Assembly (NCBI GenBank): GCA_016212695.1
Contig: JACREX010000140.1
Location: 1-46,869, forward strand
Origin: Bacteroidia bacterium
Lineage (GTDB): Bacteria; Bacteroidota; Bacteroidia; Bacteroidales; GWF2-35-48
Length of the DNA: 46,869 nt
Direction of reading: 5' to 3'
The stretch's first letter is position 1; each line of letters starts with the position of its first letter. Shown one piece after another: positions 17,061 to 23,808 of this stretch. The notes below the pieces were generated by a model that worked only from the letters and a program-made list of their open reading frames with translations, did not search any database and was not told where the DNA came from. A program made the position numbers and the translations under genes.

Positions 17061-17756
17061 TCAATTCACAGGAAAAGAAACCGGATGTTTTTCGTTGAAT
17101 TTCCGGATATAGATAAATGTGAGTTGTTTTTTCTTGCGTTTCTTCAGGGCTTTATATTCTTCATACAGTTCATTATCGGGTTTTAATAATTGCGCAACAT
17201 TATCATAACTGAAATCGAGCACCTGTCCTGTTTCATAATCTATAAGGAACTGGCGCATATCTTCCTGGCGGTTGTCTGTCGTTCCCACGGTTGGGTAAAA
17301 AGGATCGAAGGGATCGGGAAACCGCGATCCGGGAACGCTGACCAATGCTGCAAAATAACTGATGCCGCCGATAACCGGAACCCTGTTGAACTCGCCCTGC
17401 CAGTTGATAAACAACATTCCTTTGCGGCAATAGCCCCAAATATCGTTTACTTTTATGATCTTTTGTATCCCGTAATCATCAAAATACGTAAGATTTTCTT
17501 CAGAAAGAACCTTAACAAAATATTCAAAATCGCCGGCACCGATCTTGGTTACAATTCTTGTTTTAGTTATGGGTTTGTTGAGTTTAACCTGGTCGAATGA
17601 AATAAAAATTCCTTCTTTAAATTTAAAATCCGGGGTGTATTCCACCATTTTCTGTCCGGTCTGAGAGAAAGCGGAAGAATAGATCAGCCCGGATAAAATT
17701 AACAGCAGGCAGCCTGAACCGAACTTCGTCAAACATAACATAAATGCAAACAGCAA
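17061..17756 (-). CDS. Exported protein of unknown function
   Basis: The 231-residue protein has an N-terminal hydrophobic signal (GCLLLILSGLIYSSAFSQ) and a mature beta-rich domain with phrases EGIFISFDQVKLNKPITK, DIWGYCRKGMLFINWQGEFNR and a lysine-rich stretch near the C-terminus (KALKKRKKKQL). I do not recognise a named family. It resembles lineage-specific exported proteins of Bacteroidota. It lies 36 bp downstream of the TPR-PD40 protein gene on the same strand and may be co-transcribed with it. The signal peptide could be shorter than given, since the first 12 residues (MLFAFMLCLTKF) precede a second possible hydrophobic start. Confidence 0.65.
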   Translation of the reverse strand: MLFAFMLCLTKFGSGCLLLILSGLIYSSAFSQTGQKMVEYTPDFKFKEGIFISFDQVKLNKPITKTRIVTKIGAGDFEYFVKVLSEENLTYFDDYGIQKIIKVNDIWGYCRKGMLFINWQGEFNRVPVIGGISYFAALVSVPGSRFPDPFDPFYPTVGTTDNRQEDMRQFLIDYETGQVLDFSYDNVAQLLKPDNELYEEYKALKKRKKKQLTFIYIRKFNEKHPVSFPVN

Positions 17757-17792
17757 CAGGTTAAGGTTAATCGTTAACGCAGAAGCAATTTA

Positions 17793-19451
17793 TTACTTTT
17801 TCTTGAGAATAATATGCTTGGTCATTGTAAATGTTTCGGTTTTGCTTCCGGGAAGTTTAAAACTGAATTTAAATTGCATAAAGTTTTCGTTGTCTATAAT
17901 CAATTCGTATTTTTTCTCAGCGGGAAGCGTGACGAAATATTCGCCTTTCTCATTTGTTTTAACTTTGGTTTCGCTGTTGCTTTCGTCTTTGAATATGATC
18001 TCGGTTTGCACGGGTTTGCTTTCGCCGTCAATCACTGTGCCTTTGATAATAGAAAGAACAGGCCCTGAGAGCGAATTGGCAAGGTCTTTATTCAGCGATT
18101 TATAATAATTGGTCATATCAACTTCCCATATGTCGTATCCGCCCATGCCTCCGTCGCGATTGCTGGAAATATATGCTTTTTTGCCGTCCATTGATAATAT
18201 AAAGTGAATCTCTTCTTTGGTCGTGTTAATGGGATAACCTAAGTTTACCGGGGTGGTCCATTTGCCATCCTGCAGGGTGCTCATAAAGATATCGTGGCCG
18301 CCCATGGTGTTATGCCCGTTTGAGCTGAAGAAAAGAGTTTTTCCGTCCGGGTGAATGAAAACCCCGATCTCATCGTCAACCGTATTGATAAGGGAACCCA
18401 GATTTACCGGTTTACCCCAGTCGCTTCCTTCGCTTTTTGCCATGTAAATGTCGCCCATTCCATAACTCTCAATGCCAAACCCTTCTCTTTCACTTACAAA
18501 ATATAAGGTGTTGCCATCGGCGGTGACACATGCAGAACTTTCAAAATAGGTGGAATTGATATTTTTACCAAGGGGATTTGGTTTTCCCCAAGTTCCGTCA
18601 GGCTGTTTATCGGAAATATAAATATCGCCGCTCTGTGTTTCGCCGGGAATATTTTTATACAGAAAAATTTTATTGCCATCGGGAGAAATGCTCAGGTCTG
18701 CATCATATCCTTCGGTATTTATCTGGCCGGAGATAGGTGTGGCCTGCGCCCACGTTTTTGCTGCATCTTCCCATTTTGAAATATAAACATCGTCATAATA
18801 ATCATCCGTATTCGGGTCAATGTTGTCTCCTTTTGCATTGGGGCGCCGCGATGTGAAGATGAATGTTTTTCCGTCTGCGGTGATGGATGGGTTGGCGTCT
18901 GTGTATTTTGAGTTAACAGACTGTCCTATGTTTTTGATTTTTACATCAACGGGTTTGCTCATCATTTCTTTTGCCGTCTGGCACTGCATCAATAATACAT
19001 TCACATGGTGATGCTCCAGTTGGCGCGGTTTAAGCGTTGATTTAAATTTATAATAGCAACTCATGGCCGCATCAATTTTACCGGAAAACTGAAGGGCCTG
19101 CCCCAGCAGAAAAGGAAGTTCTTTGTCAATAAGCGAATCTTTTTGATTGGCTTTCTGCAAATGCGGCAGCGCATTATTAATCTGCTTGAGTGCAATATAA
19201 CACTGGCCTATACGAAAATTGACTTCGGGATCGTCCGGAATGGAATCATAAATTTTTCTGTAAATTCGCAACGCACCATAATAGTCGCCGTCGTTAAATT
19301 TAAGCCAGGCCTGGCCCATCTTGATCTTGCTTTTTCCATCTCCTTTAGCAGGCATACTAAGCGTGTGGCTTTCAATGCTTGCTGAAAAGACAATACCTGA
19401 AATGAATAATATCCCGATAAGCAGAAGTAAATTTTTTTTCATAATTTTCAT
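17793..19451 (-). CDS. TPR plus PD40 beta-propeller exported protein (PorE-like without OmpA)
   Basis: The 552-residue protein has, in order: a signal peptide (ends about VFSAS), tetratricopeptide repeats (about 40-160; AWLKFNDGDYYGALRIY, INFRIGQCYIALKQ-like), a WD40-like/PD40 propeller (about 180-455; NPSITADGKTFIFTSRR, ADLSISPDGNKIFLYK, GVFIHPDGKTLFFSSNG) and a carboxypeptidase-regulatory-like beta domain (about 465-552; IKGTVIDGESKPVQTE). The same order of modules is seen in the T9SS component PorE, but PorE ends in a peptidoglycan-binding OmpA domain that is missing here. It may be a PorE paralogue or an unrelated surface scaffold. No lipobox was seen. Confidence 0.8.
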   Translation of the reverse strand: MKIMKKNLLLLIGILFISGIVFSASIESHTLSMPAKGDGKSKIKMGQAWLKFNDGDYYGALRIYRKIYDSIPDDPEVNFRIGQCYIALKQINNALPHLQKANQKDSLIDKELPFLLGQALQFSGKIDAAMSCYYKFKSTLKPRQLEHHHVNVLLMQCQTAKEMMSKPVDVKIKNIGQSVNSKYTDANPSITADGKTFIFTSRRPNAKGDNIDPNTDDYYDDVYISKWEDAAKTWAQATPISGQINTEGYDADLSISPDGNKIFLYKNIPGETQSGDIYISDKQPDGTWGKPNPLGKNINSTYFESSACVTADGNTLYFVSEREGFGIESYGMGDIYMAKSEGSDWGKPVNLGSLINTVDDEIGVFIHPDGKTLFFSSNGHNTMGGHDIFMSTLQDGKWTTPVNLGYPINTTKEEIHFILSMDGKKAYISSNRDGGMGGYDIWEVDMTNYYKSLNKDLANSLSGPVLSIIKGTVIDGESKPVQTEIIFKDESNSETKVKTNEKGEYFVTLPAEKKYELIIDNENFMQFKFSFKLPGSKTETFTMTKHIILKKK

Positions 19452-19567
19452 ATGTATTTATTAAGGACAATCCTACGAAAGTATATATTAAATCAGTAAT
19501 TTGAAAATAAAAAATGATTTTTTTACAAACCTACACGAATTTTTGGAAAAAGCAAAGAAGAAATGAA

Positions 19568-20326
19568 TCAGTTATAATCCCTGAGATAAGAAAGAAACAA
19601 CTCCATGCCCTTTCTTTTATCAGCATTCAGGTCGTAGCTGATATTTTGGGTGAAATACTCTTTTAAATTTACATAGTTGTAAATTTCAGAAGATTTACAT
19701 TCATTTATAACCTGTGGAATATTTTTTATTCCGTCAGACAGCGCCCGGTTAAAATTTTCCAGGAATGATTCATTTAATTTGCGGATAGCGATCCAGCATG
19801 CAAAAACAAACGGCAGGCCTGAGAAATTTTTCCATTCGGCGGCAAAATCGTAAACATATGGAAATCGTTCATAAAGTTCAAAAGACCTGTCGCCGATAAC
19901 AACCCCCGCCGCATAGCCTTTGATTTTTTTTTCGTATCCTTCGGAGGCCGTTATCCATTCGGGTTTTATGAACCAATATTTATCGGCAAGTATTTTTACA
20001 AGAACCACAGATGTTCTGGACTGGTAATCGAGATATACTTTTTTAATCCGGCCCAGGGGAACGCAACTCAGGAGCAGTACTGACCGCACGATGGAATCGG
20101 CCCCGATGCAGAAGTCTGAAATAATGTGATATTCTTTTAATTTTGGTAAAACAGCAACGGGAACGATACCGATATCTGCCTTCCCGCTAATCAGTTTATC
20201 TGCGCATACAGAAGGGATATCAAGGTGAATGCTGCAATGCCGGTTAAGATATTCCGAACGGTTTATCCCATAAACAAAAGGCAATGTATTGAGATATGAA
20301 ATAGCAGATATTTTTATTTTCCCCAT
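19568..20326 (-). CDS. mqnA: Chorismate dehydratase, futalosine menaquinone pathway
   Basis: MqnA converts chorismate to 3-enolpyruvoyl-benzoate, the first committed step of the futalosine route to menaquinone. The 252-residue sequence begins KISAISYLNTLPFVYG, the family opening, and continues with SGKADIGIVPVAVLP (about 48-62), DSIVRSVLLLS (about 77-87), YQSRTSVVLVKIL (about 101-113), AAGVVIGDRSF (about 138-148) and GLPFVFACWIA (about 168-178), all part of the periplasmic-binding-protein-like fold. It indicates menaquinone respiration by the alternative pathway. It is divergent from the oxoamine synthase gene across a repeat-bearing spacer. Confidence 0.9.
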   Translation of the reverse strand: MGKIKISAISYLNTLPFVYGINRSEYLNRHCSIHLDIPSVCADKLISGKADIGIVPVAVLPKLKEYHIISDFCIGADSIVRSVLLLSCVPLGRIKKVYLDYQSRTSVVLVKILADKYWFIKPEWITASEGYEKKIKGYAAGVVIGDRSFELYERFPYVYDFAAEWKNFSGLPFVFACWIAIRKLNESFLENFNRALSDGIKNIPQVINECKSSEIYNYVNLKEYFTQNISYDLNADKRKGMELFLSYLRDYN

Positions 20327-20420
20327 TTTTTCAATTTATATTATACAGCAATAATCGCTACTTTGCCGCTAAATTAAAAATACTATTATTGAGTCTACTA
20401 TAAAAAATGCCAAAATTATT

Positions 20421-20495
20421 TTTCAGCGATTTTTTGCCCTTAATCCCTGAAGGGAAATCGCTGAAAATCAGCCACCCTTTAGGGCTGGGGCAAAA
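20421..20495. repeat. Palindromic repeat with two competing folds
   Basis: TTTCAGCGATTT (20421-20432) is the exact reverse complement of AAATCGCTGAAA (20455-20466), with CCCT-GA-AGGG nested in the loop (20445-20454). A second small hairpin CCCT-TT-AGGG lies at 20475-20484. TTTTGCCC (20432-20439) is also complementary to GGGCAAAA (20488-20495), an alternative pairing. It lies in the 297-bp divergent spacer between mqnA and the oxoamine synthase and is probably a dispersed repeat. Confidence 0.7.
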
Positions 20496-20570
20496 GTGTT
20501 CGACTGAACTCACGCCGAAGTCTGATTTTTGATAACTGGCTTTTAAGAGTGGACTCATTATTTCTTTTAT

Positions 20571-20595
20571 TAAATTTGACAAAAAATTACTTTTG
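20571..20595 (+). promoter_or_regulatory. Candidate Bacteroidota promoter -7 boxes
   Basis: Two matches to the TAnnTTTG element occur nine bases apart, TAAATTTG (20571-20578) and TACTTTTG (20588-20595). The second would start transcription about 20602, which supports the GTG at 20624 rather than the upstream ATG at 20549. A clear -33 TTTG at normal spacing was not seen. Confidence 0.4.
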
Positions 20596-20623
20596 CAAAA
20601 TAGTAAACTTAAAAAATTATACA

Positions 20624-21865
20624 GTGGATATATTCGATAAAATCAAAGCAAACAAAGGCCCGCTTGGCATGTATCAGAAAGAAGCTCATGGATATTTTAC
20701 ATTTCCAAAGCTCGAGGGAGAAATTGCGCCCAGGATGAAATTCAGGGGAAAAGAAGTTCTCACGTGGAGTTTGAATAATTATATCGGGCTTGCCAATCAC
20801 CCGGAAGTGCGCAAGGCCGATGCGGATGCAGCCAGAGAATATGGCTTGGCATACCCTATGGGAGCCCGGATGATGTCTGGCCAAACCGGCAAACATGAAG
20901 AATTGGAGTCGCAGTTGGCCGATTTTGAACATAAAGAAGACGCATATCTCCTAAATTACGGGTACCAGGGAATGACTTCGATCATTGACGCGCTGCTCGG
21001 AAGAAACGACGTGGTGGTGTATGATGCCGAATGCCATGCCTGTATTGTTGACGGCCTCAGGATGCACCTCGGAAAGCGGTTTGTTTATCCGCACAACGAT
21101 ATGGAGTTGTGCAGGAAACAATTGGAGAATGCAACCAAATTGGCAGCCAAGCAAAATGGCGGAGTCCTTCTTATCACCGAAGGCGTATTCGGTATGTCGG
21201 GCGACCTGGGAAATTTAAAAGCCATTGCGGAATTAAAAAACACATACAACTTCCGCATCTTAGTTGACGATGCGCACGGCTTCGGCACGATGGGCGCCAC
21301 GGGAAGCGGGATAGGAGAACATTTTGGCGTTCAGGATAAAATAGATTTGTATTTCGGAACCTTTGCCAAATCTATGGCCGGCATAGGCGCATTTATTGCC
21401 AGCGACGAATCTGTGATTGATTACCTGAAATACAACATGCGTTCGCAGATATTTGCAAAATCGCTCCCCATGCCTATGGTGTATGGAGCATTGAAGCGGC
21501 TGGAACTACTCCGCAATACGCCGGAATTGAGAGAAAAACTCTGGACAATAGTAAGGGCATTACAAAGCGGCTTAAAGGCAAAAGGATTTAACTTGGGAAA
21601 AACAGAATCTCCGGTTACGCCGGTTATCCTCAACGGCAGCATTCCGGAAGCAACCAATATTATTTTTGACCTCAGGGAAAATTACGGCGTGTTCTGTTCC
21701 ATGGTTGTTTACCCGGTTGTCCCCAAGGGCGTGATCATGCTGCGCCTGATACCGACTGCCGAGCACACGCTCGAAGATGTTGAATATACAATCAACGCTT
21801 TTTCAGAGATACAAAAAAAATTATCTGCAGGCAAGTATGCAGCAGACAAAATAGCGGAAGTATAG
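20624..21865 (+). CDS. PLP-dependent alpha-oxoamine synthase (sphingolipid/sulfonolipid type)
   Basis: A fold-type I PLP enzyme of the family that condenses an amino acid with an acyl thioester (serine palmitoyltransferase, 2-amino-3-ketobutyrate ligase, AONS, cysteate acyltransferase). Visible are WSLNNYIGLANHPEVRKA (about 45-62), GARMMSGQTGKHEELE (about 77-92), the His-containing AECHACIVDG, the LVDDAHGFGTMGATGSG cofactor-site Asp-Ala-His (about 212-228) and the Schiff-base lysine in TFAKSMAGIGAF. I took the GTG at 20624 because the family begins VDIFDKIKANKGPLG; an ATG at 20549 would add 25 unusual residues and lie upstream of the promoter-like boxes. Substrate is not decided from sequence: sphinganine-type or capnine-type lipid synthesis is the likely role in this phylum. 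Confidence 0.8.
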   Translation: MDIFDKIKANKGPLGMYQKEAHGYFTFPKLEGEIAPRMKFRGKEVLTWSLNNYIGLANHPEVRKADADAAREYGLAYPMGARMMSGQTGKHEELESQLADFEHKEDAYLLNYGYQGMTSIIDALLGRNDVVVYDAECHACIVDGLRMHLGKRFVYPHNDMELCRKQLENATKLAAKQNGGVLLITEGVFGMSGDLGNLKAIAELKNTYNFRILVDDAHGFGTMGATGSGIGEHFGVQDKIDLYFGTFAKSMAGIGAFIASDESVIDYLKYNMRSQIFAKSLPMPMVYGALKRLELLRNTPELREKLWTIVRALQSGLKAKGFNLGKTESPVTPVILNGSIPEATNIIFDLRENYGVFCSMVVYPVVPKGVIMLRLIPTAEHTLEDVEYTINAFSEIQKKLSAGKYAADKIAEV

Positions 21866-21903
21866 CATAATTATACATAAAACGGGATAAATTCGTACAT
21901 TTC
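21866..21903 (+). repeat. 3'-end element, family A copy 2
   Basis: AATTATACA, AAAACGGGATAAATT and TACATTT follow directly after the oxoamine synthase stop codon, in sense orientation. They match the element at the 3' end of the short AraC-type gene. An inverted partial copy (ATAATTTTATCCC) closes the spacer near 22000. Confidence 0.6.
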
Positions 21904-21911
21904 TAAAAGCG

Positions 21912-21979
21912 GCAGTAAGCAGCAGCAACTTGCCTGCGGCATGCAGGTTAGCAGTTTTTGACTGCATAGTGCTTACTGC
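21912..21979. repeat. Nested inverted repeat in spacer before the NarL regulator
   Basis: GCAGTAAGCA (21912-21921) is the reverse complement of TGCTTACTGC (21970-21979). In the centre CCTGC-GGCAT-GCAGG (21933-21947) is an imperfect copy of the palindromic element seen at 42282. The same two modules recur together in the spacer at 42258-42427. Confidence 0.7.
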
Positions 21980-22041
21980 AACTGCCTACTTTGCTATTTA
22001 TAATTTTATCCCACGTATAGTATAGATAAGATATTCGGCCA

Positions 22042-22698
22042 ATGGCAAAAAATAAAATCATAATTGTTGACGACCATGAGATCTTCAGGAAAGGACTGAG
22101 GATGGTGCTCAATAAATTCGACCATTCCGCCGTAGTTGCCGAAGCGTCCGATGGACAGGAATTTCTTAATATGCTTTCCACCACAGAGGCAAATATCGTC
22201 CTGATGGATATTCAAATGCCTGTAATGAACGGCATAGAGGCAACCGTGAAAGCAATGGAACTTAAACCGGAACTGAATATTATCGCGTTGTCAATGTTCG
22301 GTGAAGAACATTACCTGCAAAGCATGCTCGAAGCGGGGGCCAAGGGATTTCTACTGAAAAATATTGATAGGGACAAATTATATAAAGCCATTGAAGTTAT
22401 TGCTGCCGGGAATAATTATTTTTCTGAGGAGTTCCTGGTTTTTTTCACAAGAAAATTTTTATCAAAACCCAAAGACTCCAAGATTACTCCCAAATTATCG
22501 GATCGTGAATTAGAAGTGCTCACGCTGATTGCAACAGGCAAAACCGATAAAGAAATTGCCGATGCTTTGTTTATCAGCGAACGTACCGTAAACGGCCACC
22601 GCGCCAACCTGATTTCAAAAACAGGATCGAAAAATACCGTGAATCTCTTGGTATATGCTATAAAAAATAAGCTGATAGACTTAGACAATATCTGTTAA
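22042..22698 (+). CDS. NarL/FixJ-type response regulator
   Basis: The 218-residue regulator has a receiver domain (1-120) with acidic pair D10-D11, phosphoacceptor D56 (LMDIQMP), and conserved K in GFLLKN. A LuxR-type DNA-binding domain follows (about 149-210; LSDRELEVLTLIATGKTDKEIADAL, ISERTVNGHRANLISKTG). It is a phosphorylation-controlled transcription factor. The most likely kinase is the TPR-HisKA_3 protein encoded at 25560-27638 on the other strand, because HisKA_3 kinases pair with NarL regulators; the two are separated by a toxin-antitoxin pair and a secreted protein gene. The stop codon begins a dispersed 3'-end repeat. Confidence 0.92.
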   Translation: MAKNKIIIVDDHEIFRKGLRMVLNKFDHSAVVAEASDGQEFLNMLSTTEANIVLMDIQMPVMNGIEATVKAMELKPELNIIALSMFGEEHYLQSMLEAGAKGFLLKNIDRDKLYKAIEVIAAGNNYFSEEFLVFFTRKFLSKPKDSKITPKLSDRELEVLTLIATGKTDKEIADALFISERTVNGHRANLISKTGSKNTVNLLVYAIKNKLIDLDNIC

Positions 22699-22728
22699 TA
22701 TCGCCAAATATTATTTTGAGGCGCCGGA
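22694..22728 (+). repeat. 3'-end element, family B copy 1
   Basis: The string starts at the regulator's TAA stop: GTTAATATCGCCAAATATTA followed by TTTTGAGGCGCCGGA. The same parts occur at the 3' end of the type A secreted protein gene (23757-23808, minus strand). GCGCCGG (22721-22727) can also pair with CCGGCGC (22744-22750), giving a GC-rich hairpin after this stop. Confidence 0.7.
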
Positions 22729-22885
22729 GATACAAAACCCAACCCGGCGCAGCCTGCCGATGAACAGGGATTATTACAGTGCCTGCGAAATAGGAATGAA
22801 GACCTTTATAAAATAAAAATCCTTCAATAATTTCCTATACGGGATTATTAAAGGATTAACAAATACCATAATCCGTGAATATTTA

Positions 22886-22982
22886 CGTCATTCCGAGCAC
22901 ACCACCCGTCATTGCGAGGGCGCAGCCCGAAGCAATCTGCCTGTGTGCTGTGAGATTGCTTCGGTACGCTACGCTTAATGGA
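22886..22982. repeat. GC-rich dispersed repeat abutting the toxin gene 3' end
   Basis: The segment begins with two copies of a CGTCATT(C/G)CGAG phrase. It contains GGGC-GCA-GCCC (22918-22928) and the perfect 12-bp arms CCGAAGCAATCT (22927-22938) and AGATTGCTTCGG (22953-22964) around a 14-base loop. It ends at CGCTACGCTTAATGG, right at the RelE-type gene's stop. I recall similar CGTCATTGCGAG/CGCTACGC strings as repeats in many environmental genomes. No T-run follows the hairpin. The part 22729-22885 shows no other feature. Confidence 0.75.
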
Positions 22983-23267
22983 CTATGGAAATTCTTTGTA
23001 TATTTTTCTTCTGTGAAGCAACCGGACAAACCACACCACATTGCCTCTAATTATTACCCCTATTCTATATGTTCGCTTGTCGTCTATTTTGATTTTTATT
23101 CTGTAACGAACTGAATATTTCTCTAATTGTTTCAGCCCATTTATTTCAGAAATATCTTTTGCTTGTTTTACATTCTCTATTATTTGCGGAAGTATGGATT
23201 TAATCAATTCTTTATCGCTGATTTTACACAAATCACGGTAAAATTTCTTTTCAAATTTTAGCACCAT
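22983..23267 (-). CDS. RelE/ParE-family toxin
   Basis: The 94-residue basic protein has the RelE/ParE fold signature: an N-terminal helical hairpin (FEKKFYRDLCKI, ELIKSILPQIIENV) followed by the beta-sheet KYSVRYRIKIKIDDKRTYRIGVIIRG and a final VVWFVRLLHRRKIYKEF with the basic residues typical of this family. RelE-type members cleave mRNA at the ribosome and ParE-type members inhibit gyrase; sequence alone does not decide which. It overlaps the preceding gene by 17 bp, the usual translational coupling of antitoxin and toxin. Its stop codon is immediately followed by a dispersed repeat. Confidence 0.85.
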   Translation of the reverse strand: MVLKFEKKFYRDLCKISDKELIKSILPQIIENVKQAKDISEINGLKQLEKYSVRYRIKIKIDDKRTYRIGVIIRGNVVWFVRLLHRRKIYKEFP

Positions 23268-23466
23268 AACTTCGCAATGTTTTATAAACCGCTTCCTCGT
23301 CTATCTCTTCTAAATTTTTTTCATCTTCGCTCAATAATTGATTGAGCCGCAAGTCCTCTATTTCGTCTTCTGTTAAAATCCGAGCATTCACTCTTATTCT
23401 TTTTGCCATTTCTAAAATGAAAACAGAAGTGGATTTTTGCTTTGACTTAATGATAATTGTATCCAT
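23251..23466 (-). CDS. Putative antitoxin of the RelE/ParE pair
   Basis: The small protein of 71 residues lies upstream of and overlaps the toxin gene. It has a beta-strand-like start (MDTIIIKSKQKSTSVFILEMAKR) and then an acidic, helical C-terminal half (ILTEDEIEDLRLNQLLSEDEKNLEEIDEEAV). That layout fits an antitoxin whose acidic tail wraps a basic toxin. I see no clear ribbon-helix-helix, HTH or Phd/YefM DNA-binding domain, so the family is undefined. The assignment rests on position, size, charge and overlap. Confidence 0.7.
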   Translation of the reverse strand: MDTIIIKSKQKSTSVFILEMAKRIRVNARILTEDEIEDLRLNQLLSEDEKNLEEIDEEAVYKTLRSYGAKI

Positions 23467-23500
23467 CTTGATTTTTTCTACAAAAATACCAATTTTTTAT

Positions 23501-23638
23501 TTACACGCAAAAAAACGCCGCTATTTTGATAGTCGGCAAGATGCCTGTTAATGAAAAGACTATTGTATCCTTCAACTGTTTATGTTTCCTTTTGGGATTG
23601 TATATGTTTATCTTCTTGATTATTTCTGTATTGCTCAT
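23501..23638 (-). CDS. Possible small ORF upstream of the antitoxin
   Basis: An ATG at 23638 opens 45 codons ending in TAA at 23501, 34 bp before the antitoxin start on the same strand. The product has a basic half (IIKKINIYNPKRKHKQLKD) and a hydrophobic half (TIVFSLTGILPTIKIAAFFCV). It matches no family I know and could be chance or the remnant of a longer gene. The 337-bp gap 23467-23803 otherwise holds only the family B 3'-end element at its right end and AT-rich sequence. Confidence 0.25.
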   Translation of the reverse strand: MSNTEIIKKINIYNPKRKHKQLKDTIVFSLTGILPTIKIAAFFCV

Positions 23639-23756
23639 TTTTTTAAAAATTTTCGGATACATATGAACTGAAAAGATAAAAACAATATTTGATAAAAAAA
23701 TATTACAGGTACAGATTTAAACTCATTGCCTGATAAATTTCACTTAAATTTTTCAA

Positions 23757-23808
23757 TCCGGCGCTTCAAAATAACGTGTTACGTTACACGTAATATTTGG
23801 CCGTTAAT
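23757..23808 (-). repeat. 3'-end element, family B copy 2, with palindromic insertion
   Basis: On the minus strand, from the TAA of the secreted protein gene, the parts TTAACGGCCAAATATTA and TTTTGAAGCGCCGGA match family B copy 1. Between them lies an extra block of about 19 bases containing ACGTGT and ACACGT arms (23774-23779 and 23786-23791 on the plus strand). Confidence 0.7.

Noticed and set aside
20358-20582. 74-codon minus-strand reading frame upstream of mqnA
   Set aside because: It is a translation of the palindromic repeat at 20421-20495 and contains no protein-like domain.
22875-23114. 79-codon plus-strand reading frame over the GC-rich repeat
   Set aside because: It lies on the repeat and antisense to the toxin gene. 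Its residues are those typically produced by translating this repeat type, with no start signal.
22694-23808. Classical insertion sequence around the toxin pair
   Set aside because: There is no transposase and the two inverted copies also begin at the stop codons of the outer genes. A 3'-end repeat family explains them as well; kept only as an alternative in the findings.
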